A stretch of DNA of 52,489 nt from Clostridia bacterium. Its GTDB lineage: Bacteria > Bacillota > Clostridia > UBA1381. Positions 17,226-25,846 of the stretch are shown here, piece by piece (the first letter of the stretch is position 1; each line of letters starts with the position of its first letter). A model generated the notes under the pieces. That model ran no database searches and had not been told where the DNA came from. It worked only from the letters and a program-made list of their open reading frames with translations. The stretch lies in assembly GCA_022768695.1 (NCBI GenBank), contig JALEPO010000052.1, positions 1 through 52,489 of the forward strand, in the 5' to 3' direction. Both the position numbers and the translations under genes were made by a program.

Positions 17226-18218
17226 ATGAAAAAAATAATCGGACTGCTGGTAACATCAGCAGTAATAATATCGTCCGTTACAGCCTTTGCGTCCGGTGCA
17301 ATACCCGACCATAAAGGCACAAGTCTTGATCGCTTCCCCATAGGCACGACAGCGCTTGGAAAGGCTGTCAAGCAATACAATGATTTGTTTAAAAAGGCAG
17401 GCGATCAATACGGTGTTGACCCTAACCTGCTTGCCGCGATATGTATGCAGGAATCCTCGGGTATAAACTGGAGCTACCGCGAGGACGGAACAGAATATCC
17501 GGCTTGGGGAATTATGCAGATTGAATATACACTTGAAAAGCAATTTGCGCAGTTCGGTCTTGATACAACAGGCACGCCATGGACGCTTCAGGACAGACTT
17601 GATCCCGAAAAGAGTATTCCGTTCGCAGCATATCTGATTTCTCAGTCGCTCATAAAATATGACTGTGATTATGTTAAAATGATCCAATCATACAATTTCG
17701 GGCAAACTGTTCTTGACAGAATTCTTGAAGCAACAGACGGCGACGCATGGCTTGAGGAACGGAAAAATGCAGCTACATATGCTACAAACTGGCCGTATAA
17801 AACATACGGTGACGCCGAATATGTTGAGCACGTTCTTCGGTATTATCATAATGATATAGAATATATTGGCGCAAAAGTCCGTGTAAATGATAAGCTTATT
17901 GCATTTGCAGATCAGTATCCGCTTATCCTTGATGACGGCTACACCTTTGTTCCCGTAAGAGGAATTGCGGAAACATTAGGCGCAGCAGTAGAATGGGATC
18001 ATGATAATTATCAGGCGGTTATTGAAAAGGACGGTAATATACTGACTATACCAATTAACTGCGACTATGCGTATGTCAATGATGAAGAATATTATCTTGA
18101 AAGCCCTTCAAGAATTATAAATGGCAGAACAATGGTTCCCTTACGTTTTATTGCTGAGCATCTCGACTGCTATGTTGAGTGGGACGGTGATACACGAACA
18201 GTTATTATAACAAAATAA
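17226..18218 (+). CDS. Secreted lytic transglycosylase (SLT/GH23) with copper amine oxidase-like C-terminal domain
   Basis: A 330-residue protein with a signal peptide (MKKIIGLLVTSAVIISSVTAFA) cleaved after about residue 23. Residues about 45-205 form a lysozyme-like SLT domain: YGVDPNLLAAICMQESSG with catalytic Glu76, WGIMQIE, and MIQSYNFG. Residues about 215-330 form two repeats of the copper amine oxidase N-terminal-like fold (VRVNDKLIAFADQYPLI, VPVRGIAETLGAAVEWD, then MVPLRFIAEHLDCYVEWD), a common non-catalytic wall-associated module in Clostridia. The enzyme should cleave peptidoglycan glycan strands outside the cell. AAGGAGG precedes the ATG. It stands alone, with a strong promoter and a hairpin downstream. 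Confidence 0.9.
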   Translation: MKKIIGLLVTSAVIISSVTAFASGAIPDHKGTSLDRFPIGTTALGKAVKQYNDLFKKAGDQYGVDPNLLAAICMQESSGINWSYREDGTEYPAWGIMQIEYTLEKQFAQFGLDTTGTPWTLQDRLDPEKSIPFAAYLISQSLIKYDCDYVKMIQSYNFGQTVLDRILEATDGDAWLEERKNAATYATNWPYKTYGDAEYVEHVLRYYHNDIEYIGAKVRVNDKLIAFADQYPLILDDGYTFVPVRGIAETLGAAVEWDHDNYQAVIEKDGNILTIPINCDYAYVNDEEYYLESPSRIINGRTMVPLRFIAEHLDCYVEWDGDTRTVIITK

Positions 18219-18225
18219 GCTTGCT

Positions 18226-18260
18226 AATTCCCGATCAGATAACTTTTCTGACCGGGAATT
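18226..18260 (+). terminator. Hairpin after the lytic transglycosylase gene
   Basis: A 14-base arm pair AATTCCCGATCAGA (18226-18239) and TCTGACCGGGAATT (18247-18260) with one mismatch lies 7 bp after the stop. No T-run follows directly, so termination may be partial. Confidence 0.55.
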
Positions 18261-18383
18261 TATATAAATCTTGTTTATATTGCAAAAAATGTTCACAGGA
18301 TAAGCAAATTTAAGATTTCTGATTTATATATTGAAAATTTTGTTTATATGTTTTGTTTTTTTATCTTTTTTGCGAAAAAGTTA

Positions 18384-18412
18384 TTTACTTTTATTCGGAT
18401 TTAGGTTATACT
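18384..18412 (+). promoter_or_regulatory. Promoter of the first NSS transporter gene
   Basis: TTTACT (18384-18389) and TATACT (18407-18412) are 17 bp apart, 37 bp upstream of the start codon. Confidence 0.5.
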
Positions 18413-18448
18413 AACATTATTATATTAATATAAAGGACGGTATTTTTT

Positions 18449-19801
18449 ATGAAAAACAGAAACACTTTTTCAAGCGGCTTAGGCTTTGTTCTTGCCGCAG
18501 CAGGTTCGGCTGTCGGTCTTGGAAATATATGGCGATTTCCATATTTGACAGCAAAATACGGCGGCGGAATATTTCTGCTGTTTTATATCATCTTAGTTAT
18601 TACATTTGGTTACAGTCTTATGATTGCCGAAAATGCAATTGGACGAAAAACAGGTAAAAGTGCTCTTTGCGCTTTCGGTGAGCTTAGCAAAAAATGGTCA
18701 TTTATCGGTGTCATTGCAACTCTTGTTCCGATTATTATTCTTCCGTATTATAATGTAATCGGCGGCTGGGTTATCAAATATGCCGTTACTTTTCTGACAG
18801 GTCAGCACACTGCTGCCGCATCAGACGGCTTCTTTGAAGGTATGCTCGCTTCCCCGCTTACGATGATATTGTTCCAGTTTTTGTTTACTGCCGCAACAAC
18901 TGTCGTAATCCTCAGGGGTGTTCAAAAAGGGGTCGAAAAGTTCAGCACAATACTTATGCCTATACTTATACTTTTGGCGATCATTGTGGCTGTATATTCC
19001 ATTACTCTTCCGGGAGCTATGAAGGGTATAAAGTATCTGTTTGTGCCTGACTTCTCTAATTTCTCTATTCAGGGAATTCTTGCGGCATTGGGTCAGATGT
19101 TCTATTCTCTTTCTCTTGCTATGGGTATCATGGTTGCTTACGGTTCATATCTGCCAAAAGAAAGTAATCTTGAAAAAAATGTCAGCAGAATTGAGATTTT
19201 TGATACAGGCATCGCTATCCTTGCCGGATTGATGATTGTTCCGGCAGTATTCGCCTTTTCAGGCGGAGATCAGGCAGCTTTAGGAAAAGGTCCCGGTCTT
19301 ATGTTTATAACTCTGCCAAAAGTATTTGAGAGCATGGGTATGTCAACCGTTATCGGCTCAATATTCTTCCTTCTTGTACTTTTCGCTGCACTGACCTCAT
19401 CGGTTTCAGTAATGGAAGCTATAGTTTCATCTCTGTGCGATAAGTTCGGATGGAGCAGAAATAAAACAACTATCGCCGCAGGTATCGGAGCATTCTTATT
19501 CGGCATACCGCCTATTTTAGGATACAGTCTTTGGGATAAGGTTACAATCGGCGGAATGACAATTCTTGATATAATGGACTTTACAACTAATTCTGTACTT
19601 ATGCCGGTGTGTGCATTGCTCACTTGTATATTTGTAGCGTATATTATAGGCGTAAATGTTATTCATGACGAAGTAAAACAATCCTCCGCGTTTAAGCGTC
19701 AGAAAATGTTCGACATCATGATTAAATATATAGCTCCTATACTAATTGTTGCAATATTGGTTTCATCAATACTTGACGCAGTAGGAATTATAAAGCTTTA
19801 A
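18449..19801 (+). CDS. Neurotransmitter:sodium symporter (NSS) family transporter
   Basis: A 450-residue polytopic protein with about 11-12 membrane segments. The family signature is at the N-terminus: LGFVLAAAGSAVGLGNIWRFPYLTAKYGGG, which builds the unwound helix 1 and the sodium and substrate sites. The bacterial family imports amino acids with sodium; known members carry tryptophan, tyrosine, leucine, alanine or methionine. The substrate cannot be read here. AAAGGA precedes the ATG. A terminator separates it from a second, diverged NSS gene, so the two are probably expressed separately. Confidence 0.92.
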   Translation: MKNRNTFSSGLGFVLAAAGSAVGLGNIWRFPYLTAKYGGGIFLLFYIILVITFGYSLMIAENAIGRKTGKSALCAFGELSKKWSFIGVIATLVPIIILPYYNVIGGWVIKYAVTFLTGQHTAAASDGFFEGMLASPLTMILFQFLFTAATTVVILRGVQKGVEKFSTILMPILILLAIIVAVYSITLPGAMKGIKYLFVPDFSNFSIQGILAALGQMFYSLSLAMGIMVAYGSYLPKESNLEKNVSRIEIFDTGIAILAGLMIVPAVFAFSGGDQAALGKGPGLMFITLPKVFESMGMSTVIGSIFFLLVLFAALTSSVSVMEAIVSSLCDKFGWSRNKTTIAAGIGAFLFGIPPILGYSLWDKVTIGGMTILDIMDFTTNSVLMPVCALLTCIFVAYIIGVNVIHDEVKQSSAFKRQKMFDIMIKYIAPILIVAILVSSILDAVGIIKL

Positions 19802-19818
19802 AATAATAAAACGACTGC

Positions 19819-19856
19819 AAAAAGGATAATTCCGCTTCCGCAGAATTATCCTTTTT
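19819..19856 (+). terminator. Terminator of the first NSS gene
   Basis: A perfect 14-bp stem AAAAAGGATAATTC (19819-19832) with GAATTATCCTTTTT (19843-19856) ending in five T, 18 bp after the stop. Confidence 0.85.
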
Positions 19857-20001
19857 GACTCTATATTGGATTTATGATGTAAAATTACGTTGTCCATTTA
19901 AAACACACATGGACAAGTATTTATTATGCACCTCGCTTGCCCACGGTGAGGCTATAAATTTTTTTATTCCTGTTTGTGGGCAGAAAGGCTATGAATATTT
20001 T

Positions 20002-21369
20002 ATGGAAAGAGAAAGCTTAAAATCAAGATTGGGTTTTATTCTGCTATCTGCCGGATGTGCAATAGGTATTGGTAACGTTTGGAGATTTCCTTACGTTGTA
20101 GGAAATTACGGCGGAGGTATTTTTGTACTGTTCTATTTATTTTTTCTTGCCGTTGTAGGTATTCCTATTCTTACAATGGAATTTTCAATAGGACGCGCCA
20201 GCCGCAAAAGTGTTGCAAGGGCTTATCAGGAGCTTGAACCGGCAGGTTCAAAATGGCATATTCACAGTAATTTTGCCATAGCCGGAAACTATATATTAAT
20301 GCTTTTTTATACTACAGTTGCCGGTTGGATGATGTATTATTTTTACAAATTTGCCGCAGGCGGTTTTTCTGATGTAACGCCTGATGCAGTAAAAAGCGTA
20401 TTTAACAATTTACTCTCCTCACCCGGCACGATGTCATTTTGGATGCTCATTGTAGTTATATTCGGATTTGGAATTTGCTCTCTCGGTCTTCAGAAGGGCG
20501 TTGAAAAAATCACCAAATTTATGATGCTTGCGCTGCTAAGCCTTATCGTTGTACTTGCAATTCATGCAGTCAGACTTAATGGCGGTATTGAGGGAGTAAA
20601 ATTCTATTTGCTCCCTGATTTTTCAAAACTACAGGAAATAGGATTTTTTAACCTTATAACAACAGCAATGAACCAATCTTTCTTTACGCTCAGCGTGGGT
20701 ATGGGTTCAATGATGATTTTCGGAAGCTATATTGATAAGTCACGCACACTGCTTGGTGAATCTGTCAACATTGCTTTGCTTGACACCGCTGTTGCTATTA
20801 TAGCGGGACTTATTATATTTCCGTCATGCTTTGCATTCGGTGTTGAGCCGGACAGCGGTCCAAGCCTTATATTTATAACACTGCCGAATATATTTACATC
20901 AATGACAGGCGGCAGAGTCTGGGGAACATTATTCTTCCTGTTTATGACCTTTGCCTCATTATCAACCGTTATAGCTGTGTTTGAAAATATACTTAGCTGT
21001 TGCATGGAAAAATTTAATATTTCACGAAAAAAAGCAGTTATCATAAATCTCATTATTGTTGCTGTATTATCGCTTCCGTGCGTATTTGGATTTAACATAT
21101 GGTCGTCTTTTCATCCGCTTGGCGGCGAATCAACAATACTGGATTTAGAGGACGCGCTTGTGAGCAATCTTATTCTTCCGATAGGTTCGCTTATATATCT
21201 GCTATTCTGTGTTACAAAATACGGCTGGGGATTTGATAATTATATCAATGAAGCAAATACCGGTAACGGTCTGAAAATGCCAAGATGGCCTAAAGTGTAT
21301 TTCACATATATACTTCCGGTTATTCTTCTTGTATTGATTGTAGAAGGCATTTGGAACATATTCGTATAA
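20002..21369 (+). CDS. Neurotransmitter:sodium symporter (NSS) family transporter, second copy
   Basis: The ATG at 20002 gives 455 residues and starts MERESLKSRLGFILLSAGCAIGIG, matching the family start; the frame extends upstream to 19855 but that part is not NSS-like and overlaps the previous terminator. The helix 1 signature IGIGNVWRFPYVVGNYGGG is intact. About 11-12 membrane segments. It differs widely from the first copy, so it probably carries another substrate. AAAGG lies 12 bp upstream, rather far from the ATG. The 145-bp leader contains a perfect inverted repeat (19890-19897 with 19909-19916). The gene converges with tyrS on a shared terminator. Confidence 0.9.
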   Translation: MERESLKSRLGFILLSAGCAIGIGNVWRFPYVVGNYGGGIFVLFYLFFLAVVGIPILTMEFSIGRASRKSVARAYQELEPAGSKWHIHSNFAIAGNYILMLFYTTVAGWMMYYFYKFAAGGFSDVTPDAVKSVFNNLLSSPGTMSFWMLIVVIFGFGICSLGLQKGVEKITKFMMLALLSLIVVLAIHAVRLNGGIEGVKFYLLPDFSKLQEIGFFNLITTAMNQSFFTLSVGMGSMMIFGSYIDKSRTLLGESVNIALLDTAVAIIAGLIIFPSCFAFGVEPDSGPSLIFITLPNIFTSMTGGRVWGTLFFLFMTFASLSTVIAVFENILSCCMEKFNISRKKAVIINLIIVAVLSLPCVFGFNIWSSFHPLGGESTILDLEDALVSNLILPIGSLIYLLFCVTKYGWGFDNYINEANTGNGLKMPRWPKVYFTYILPVILLVLIVEGIWNIFV

Positions 21370-21376
21370 CTAACAA

Positions 21377-21410
21377 AAAGAGGAAAGCCTATTTTAAGGT
21401 TTTCCTCTTT
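21377..21410. terminator. Bidirectional terminator between the second NSS gene and tyrS
   Basis: Arms AAAGAGGAAA (21377-21386) and TTTCCTCTTT (21401-21410), extended inward by CCT/AGG with one mismatch, with A on the left and T on the right, so it can stop transcripts of both converging genes. Confidence 0.75.
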
Positions 21411-21451
21411 CTTCAAATACATTTTACAGCAAAAATCCCATACGAATATTT

Positions 21452-22672
21452 TTATTTTATAACTACTCGGTGGAATGTCTTTTTACCCTTTTTAATAATC
21501 ATACCCTCATCGGTAATCATATCTACTGTAACAACACCGTTTACATCAGTGTATTTTTCATCATTAATTGTCAGACCATTCTGCTGAACAAGACGTCTGG
21601 CTTCGCCCTTTGACGGTAAAAGTCCGGTCTTTACAAGCATATCCAATACACCCATTCCAACAACATCAGGAATAACAGTTGTTGGCATATCAGCTGAAAT
21701 TCCGCCCTTTGCAAATACTTCCTCAGCCGTTTTCTTTGCTTTTTCTGCTTCTTCCTCACCGTGTACAAGCTTTGTAACCTCATAAGCAAGTATTTTCTTT
21801 GCTTCGTTGAGCTCCTTGCCTTCCCACTGCTCCATCTTCCGAATCTCGTCCATAGGAACAAATGTAAGAAGCTTTAAGCATTTAATAACGTCTGCGTCCT
21901 GCACATTTACCCAGTACTGATAGAAATCATACGGAGTTGTTTTCTTTGGGTCAAGCCACACAGCACCCGACTGTGTTTTTCCCATCTTTTTACCCTCACT
22001 GTTTGTAAGAAGCGTAAAGGTCATGCCATAAACCTGCTTTTGATCCTTTCTGCGGCAAAGGTCTATACCGCCGAGAATATTGCTCCACTGGTCGTCGCCG
22101 CCAAGCTCAATCTTGCAGTCATATTTGCGGTTAAGCATTAAAAAGTCATAGCTCTGCATAAGCATATAGTTAAATTCAAGGAACGAAAGTCCCTTTTCAA
22201 GTCTTTGCTTAAAGCATTCTGCTGTAAGCATTTTATTTACCGAGAAGCATGAACCAATATCACGCAAAAACTCAACATAATTAAGGTCGAGCAGCCAATC
22301 GGCATTGTTCACCATAATCGCCTTGCCGTCTGAAAAATCAACAACCTTTGAAAGCTGTTCCTTAAAGCATTCACAGTTATGGTCAATGATTTCCTTTGTC
22401 ATCATCTGACGCATATCAGTTCTGCCCGAAGGATCTCCGATATGTCCCGTACCGCCGCCCACAAGAGCTATCGGTCTGTGACCGAAGTTCTGCATATGGC
22501 GCATTACCACCATCTGCAAAAAGTGTCCTACATGAAGGCTGTCCGCTGTCGGGTCGAAGCCGATATAGAACGTAACTTTTTCCTTTCCCAATAATTCCCG
22601 TATTTCCTGTTCGTGTGTTGTCTGGGCTATAAGACCACGTTCCAACAAGACGTCATATACATTATTTTGCAT
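21452..22672 (-). CDS. tyrS: Tyrosyl-tRNA synthetase
   Basis: The ATG at 22672 behind AAGGAGG gives 406 residues, close to the family norm; a longer frame to 22717 lacks a ribosome binding site. Class I aminoacyl-tRNA synthetase motifs are present: HVGH (47-50, the HIGH motif) and KKMGKT (228-233, the KMSKS motif). Tyrosine pocket motifs include [12 protein letters not shown] and [11 protein letters not shown]. The C-terminal 65 residues form an S4-like RNA binding domain ([16 protein letters not shown]). It charges tRNA-Tyr in the cytoplasm. The leader is short and I see no T-box. Confidence 0.96.
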   Translation of the reverse strand: MQNNVYDVLLERGLIAQTTHEQEIRELLGKEKVTFYIGFDPTADSLHVGHFLQMVVMRHMQNFGHRPIALVGGGTGHIGDPSGRTDMRQMMTKEIIDHNCECFKEQLSKVVDFSDGKAIMVNNADWLLDLNYVEFLRDIGSCFSVNKMLTAECFKQRLEKGLSFLEFNYMLMQSYDFLMLNRKYDCKIELGGDDQWSNILGGIDLCRRKDQKQVYGMTFTLLTNSEGKKMGKTQSGAVWLDPKKTTPYDFYQYWVNVQDADVIKCLKLLTFVPMDEIRKMEQWEGKELNEAKKILAYEVTKLVHGEEEAEKAKKTAEEVFAKGGISADMPTTVIPDVVGMGVLDMLVKTGLLPSKGEARRLVQQNGLTINDEKYTDVNGVVTVDMITDEGMIIKKGKKTFHRVVIK

Positions 22673-22725
22673 ATTACTTTTCCTCCTTCTGTAGTGTACT
22701 GCCGACGAGTACGGCAATCGCTGTT

Positions 22726-22754
22726 ATTATACACCATATTAGAGAATTTTGCAA
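22726..22754 (-). promoter_or_regulatory. Promoter of tyrS
   Basis: TTGCAA (22749-22754) and TATAAT (22726-22731) are 17 bp apart on the minus strand, 54 bp upstream of the tyrS ATG. Confidence 0.75.
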
Positions 22755-22811
22755 GTTTTTTTTGATATTTTTAACATATGCTGAGGATATGTGCTCGTTA
22801 AGGCACGTCAC

Positions 22812-22834
22812 AAAAAAAACGCAGCACAGCTGCG
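22812..22834 (-). terminator. Terminator of the tepA-ylzJ pair
   Basis: A perfect 6-bp GC-rich stem CGCAGC (22820-22825) with GCTGCG (22829-22834), followed on the minus strand by a run of eight T. Confidence 0.85.
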
Positions 22835-22841
22835 CTTTATT

Positions 22842-23030
22842 TCATATCACCCGATCAGTGCCGAGCAAATTATGATATTTTAAATAATCCTGCGGATTTG
22901 TGCTTATAATTCTCTCAACTCTGCCATCGGTCATTTCCAGTGTGAGATTATTATACATCTTTATATGCCGCTGACGAATTTGCGTATTATCGAAAAACAC
23001 AACGTCAGTCGGTACTATTGAGTAGAGCAT
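22842..23030 (-). CDS. ylzJ: YlzJ-like protein
   Basis: A 62-residue protein that starts [15 protein letters not shown] and contains [15 protein letters not shown], matching the short YlzJ-like family. In Bacillus subtilis ylzJ follows the ClpP-like tepA gene, and the same order is seen here with a 16-bp overlap and a strong GAGGAGG site inside tepA. Function unknown. Confidence 0.8.
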   Translation of the reverse strand: MLYSIVPTDVVFFDNTQIRQRHIKMYNNLTLEMTDGRVERIISTNPQDYLKYHNLLGTDRVI

Positions 23031-23722
23031 TTTCTCGCCTCCTCTATCAGCTCATACATTTTTTCAAGTGCGTCCGACAATCCTCCAAGACTGTTTATTA
23101 AGCCACAGTCAACTGCCTTTTGCGCAAAAAGAATACTCCCTACGTCGTTTGCAATCTCATCTGTAGCAAGCATAAGCTTCTTAAATTCATGGTTGGATAT
23201 TTCAGAATTCTTTACAACAAATTCTACTATTCTTTCCTGCATACGCTGAAAATACTGAAATGTCTGCATAACTCCTATCACAACCCCACTCATGCGCAAT
23301 GGATGCACAGTCATAGTTGCGGTAGGAGCAATAAATGAATAATCTGCCGCAACCGCTAACGGGACTCCTATGCTGTGTCCGCCGCCAAGCACAAGCGACA
23401 CCGTAGGCTTTTTCATTCCGGCAATCATTTCCGCAATAGCCAGTCCCGCCTCTACATCACCGCCTACTGTGTTTAATAACACTAAAAGTCCGTCTATTTC
23501 CGCATCCTCCTCAACCGCTACCAGCTGCGGCAATATATGCTCGTATTTTGTGGTCTTGTTCTGCGGCGGCAAAATCTGATGCCCCTCTACCTGTCCGATA
23601 ATATTAAGACAATGTATATTGCCTCTTGGATTTTTCGTCTGAACACTTCCGAATTCCTTTATATTTTTACGTTCTTGTTCCTCTACTTCACTCTGACTAT
23701 CGTTCTCATTCTGATTTATCAC
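23015..23722 (-). CDS. tepA: ClpP-family translocation-enhancing protein TepA (YmfB)
   Basis: A ClpP/crotonase-fold protein of the TepA branch. I choose the GTG at 23722 (235 residues), 11 bp after GGAGG; a GTG at 23734 lies inside that site. Motifs: [25 protein letters not shown], then the nucleophile region [16 protein letters not shown] with Ser, and [10 protein letters not shown] with the catalytic His. Like Bacillus TepA it has no signal peptide and acts in the cytoplasm; roles in protein export and spore development have been proposed. Co-transcribed with ylzJ. Confidence 0.88.
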   Translation of the reverse strand: MINQNENDSQSEVEEQERKNIKEFGSVQTKNPRGNIHCLNIIGQVEGHQILPPQNKTTKYEHILPQLVAVEEDAEIDGLLVLLNTVGGDVEAGLAIAEMIAGMKKPTVSLVLGGGHSIGVPLAVAADYSFIAPTATMTVHPLRMSGVVIGVMQTFQYFQRMQERIVEFVVKNSEISNHEFKKLMLATDEIANDVGSILFAQKAVDCGLINSLGGLSDALEKMYELIEEARKCSTQ

Positions 23723-23910
23723 CTTGAAATACACCTCCGTAATTTTAGTATGATTTTATTTTGATTTTTTATTCCAAACCGGCAAAATAAACATAATATA
23801 GTCTATATTTTATTTTTATGACTACTTTGGCAAAATTTTGTATATGTACACAAAACCTTTTTACTGTAAGAAATTTCATCATTTGCAAACAAAGAAAAAA
23901 GCGATTTTAC

Positions 23911-23939
23911 TTGTAATATCAAGCTTTTTGTGTTATAAT
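23911..23939 (+). promoter_or_regulatory. Promoter of metA
   Basis: TTGTAA (23911-23916) and TATAAT (23934-23939) are 17 bp apart, 36 bp upstream of the metA start. The leader is too short for a SAM riboswitch, and none was seen further upstream. Confidence 0.75.
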
Positions 23940-23975
23940 CTAACAGTTGAAATATATTGAAAGGAGTGGGTAAAT

Positions 23976-24893
23976 ATGCCTATAAAAATTCCGGACAAGC
24001 TTCCGGCTACGAAACAGCTCAGAAATGAAAACATATTTGTTATGAGTGAAAAAAAGGCTATGCATCAGGATATCCGTCCGCTTAAAATTGTAATTGTCAA
24101 TTTAATGCCAACCAAAATAACAACAGAAACCCAGCTTCTGCGTCTTTTATCAAACTCGCCGCTGCAGGTGGAAATAGACTTTTTACAGATGGACACACAT
24201 GAATCAAAAAACACGCCTCATGAACATCTGTCTGCTTTTTATAAAACTTTTGACGAAATAAAAAAATCAAAATACGACGGTATGATTATAACAGGCGCTC
24301 CTGTTGAAAATCTTGATTTTAGCGAGGTTGATTACTGGAATGAGCTTGTGCAGATAATGGAATGGTCTAAAACCAACGTAACATCTACGCTTCACATCTG
24401 TTGGGCTGCTCAGGCAGGACTTTACTATCACTACGGAGTGCCTAAATATCCGCTTCCCGAAAAATGCTCCGGAGTTTTCAAGCATAAGGTAAACCGCCGT
24501 ACCGCAAAGCTTATGCGCGGATTTGACAATGAATTTTATGCTCCTCACTCGCGTCATACAGAAGTGCGCGCTGAGGATATAAAAAAAGTACGCGAGCTTG
24601 AAATTCTCGCAGACTCAAAAGAGGCAGGTGTATACATTGTATTTACAAAGGGCGGTCGCCGTATATTTGTAATGGGTCACGCAGAATACGATGCTGATAC
24701 ATTAAAAAATGAATATTTCCGCGATTTGGGGCGCGGACAAAATCCCTCTATACCAAAGCATTATTTCCCTAATGACAATCCCTCAAAAAAACCAATCGTC
24801 AGGTGGCGTTCACACGCAAATTTGTTATTTTCAAACTGGCTGAATTACTTTGTATATCAGATTACACCGTACGATATTGATTCAATAAAATAA
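23976..24893 (+). CDS. metA: Homoserine O-acetyltransferase (MetA family)
   Basis: A 305-residue class I glutamine amidotransferase-like enzyme. The nucleophile is Cys142 ([10 protein letters not shown]); APHSRHTEV and the MGHAEYD His complete the site. Position 111 is Glu ([11 protein letters not shown]). In Bacillus cereus MetA this Glu marks acetyl-CoA use, whereas Gly marks succinyl-CoA, so I predict O-acetylhomoserine as product despite the usual succinyltransferase name. This is the first committed step to methionine. A well-placed AAGGAG lies before the ATG. Monocistronic, with a strong promoter and terminator. Confidence 0.93.
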   Translation: MPIKIPDKLPATKQLRNENIFVMSEKKAMHQDIRPLKIVIVNLMPTKITTETQLLRLLSNSPLQVEIDFLQMDTHESKNTPHEHLSAFYKTFDEIKKSKYDGMIITGAPVENLDFSEVDYWNELVQIMEWSKTNVTSTLHICWAAQAGLYYHYGVPKYPLPEKCSGVFKHKVNRRTAKLMRGFDNEFYAPHSRHTEVRAEDIKKVRELEILADSKEAGVYIVFTKGGRRIFVMGHAEYDADTLKNEYFRDLGRGQNPSIPKHYFPNDNPSKKPIVRWRSHANLLFSNWLNYFVYQITPYDIDSIK

Positions 24894-24917
24894 TACCCCT
24901 TCCGTTCGTTGAACGGC

Positions 24918-24948
24918 AAAAAATCCTCCGGAAACCGGAGGATTTTTT
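24918..24948. terminator. Bidirectional terminator between metA and the aldolase gene
   Basis: AAAAAATCCTCCGG (24918-24931) pairs with CCGGAGGATTTTTT (24935-24948) across AAA. The A and T flanks suit both converging genes. A smaller hairpin CCGTTC-GTT-GAACGG lies just to the left. Confidence 0.9.
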
Positions 24949-24979
24949 ATTCAATCAAAGATTCACAGATTTAATCATA

Positions 24980-25627
24980 TTAGTTCTTTGGTACTGTTTC
25001 CCAGTCCTTAAGGAATCTCTCGATACCGTTATCTGTAAGCGGATGATGAAGCATCTGCTCAATTACCTTGTATGGAACTGTTGCAATATCACAGCCTGCG
25101 CGTGCAGCGTCAATAACATGAATTGGGTTTCTGATTGATGCTGCAATAATTTCTGTCTGAATATCATGAATTTCAAAAATATCAGCTATTTCCTCAATAA
25201 GAATCATGCCATTTGTGCCTATATCATCAAGTCTGCCAAGGAACGGACTTACATATGTTGCACCTGCTCTTGCAGCAAGAAGCGCCTGCGCTGCTGAGAA
25301 AATCAATGTAACATTAGTTTTTATACCAAGCTTTGTAAGCTGCTTAACAGCCTTTAGACCTTCTGCGCACATAGGAATTTTAATAACTATATTCTTATGA
25401 AGTGCTGCAAGAGGCTTTGCCTCTTCAACCATTTTATCTGCTTCAAGTGAAATAACTTCCGCACTTATAGGACCGTCTACAATTGTTGTGATTTCCTTAA
25501 CTACTTCAACAAAATCTCTGCCCTCTTTAGCAATAAGTGACGGATTTGTAGTTACTCCGCAAATTACACCCATATCGTTAGCCTTTTTTATATCTTCGAC
25601 ATTGGCTGTATCAACAAAAAGTTTCAT
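24980..25627 (-). CDS. fsa: Transaldolase-like fructose-6-phosphate aldolase
   Basis: A 215-residue short transaldolase of the MipB/TalC/FSA group. The Schiff-base lysine is Lys83 (NIVIKIPMC). Other motifs: [59 protein letters not shown]. The short group includes both true transaldolases and fructose-6-phosphate aldolases; sequence alone does not decide, and in a clostridium lacking a long transaldolase it may serve the pentose phosphate pathway. AGGAGG precedes the ATG; a consensus promoter lies 34 bp upstream. Confidence 0.9.
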   Translation of the reverse strand: MKLFVDTANVEDIKKANDMGVICGVTTNPSLIAKEGRDFVEVVKEITTIVDGPISAEVISLEADKMVEEAKPLAALHKNIVIKIPMCAEGLKAVKQLTKLGIKTNVTLIFSAAQALLAARAGATYVSPFLGRLDDIGTNGMILIEEIADIFEIHDIQTEIIAASIRNPIHVIDAARAGCDIATVPYKVIEQMLHHPLTDNGIERFLKDWETVPKN

Positions 25628-25661
25628 AATTTATTCCTCCTGAAATAATATTTATATTATA

Positions 25662-25690
25662 ATTATATACGCTTTTTTCCTTTTAGTCAA
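25662..25690 (-). promoter_or_regulatory. Promoter of the aldolase gene
   Basis: TTGACT (25685-25690) and TATAAT (25662-25667) are 17 bp apart on the minus strand, 34 bp upstream of the ATG. Confidence 0.8.
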
Positions 25691-25846
25691 GCTATATACT
25701 CGAATTTTACAAATAATTAATACGCTTCATGAATTTTTTGCCAAATACTTTTTATATATTATAAGTCCATATTAACAAAAAATTTTCAACACGCATACCG
25801 CTACGGTATTTCACTTATACGATTTCCCGCTTTACAGGGAAATATT

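Noticed and set aside
22673-22841. T-box riboswitch upstream of tyrS
   Set aside because: The promoter lies 54 bp before the start codon, leaving no room for a T-box leader.
23735-23975. SAM riboswitch upstream of metA
   Set aside because: The promoter is 36 bp from the start and no SAM-I core motifs were found upstream.
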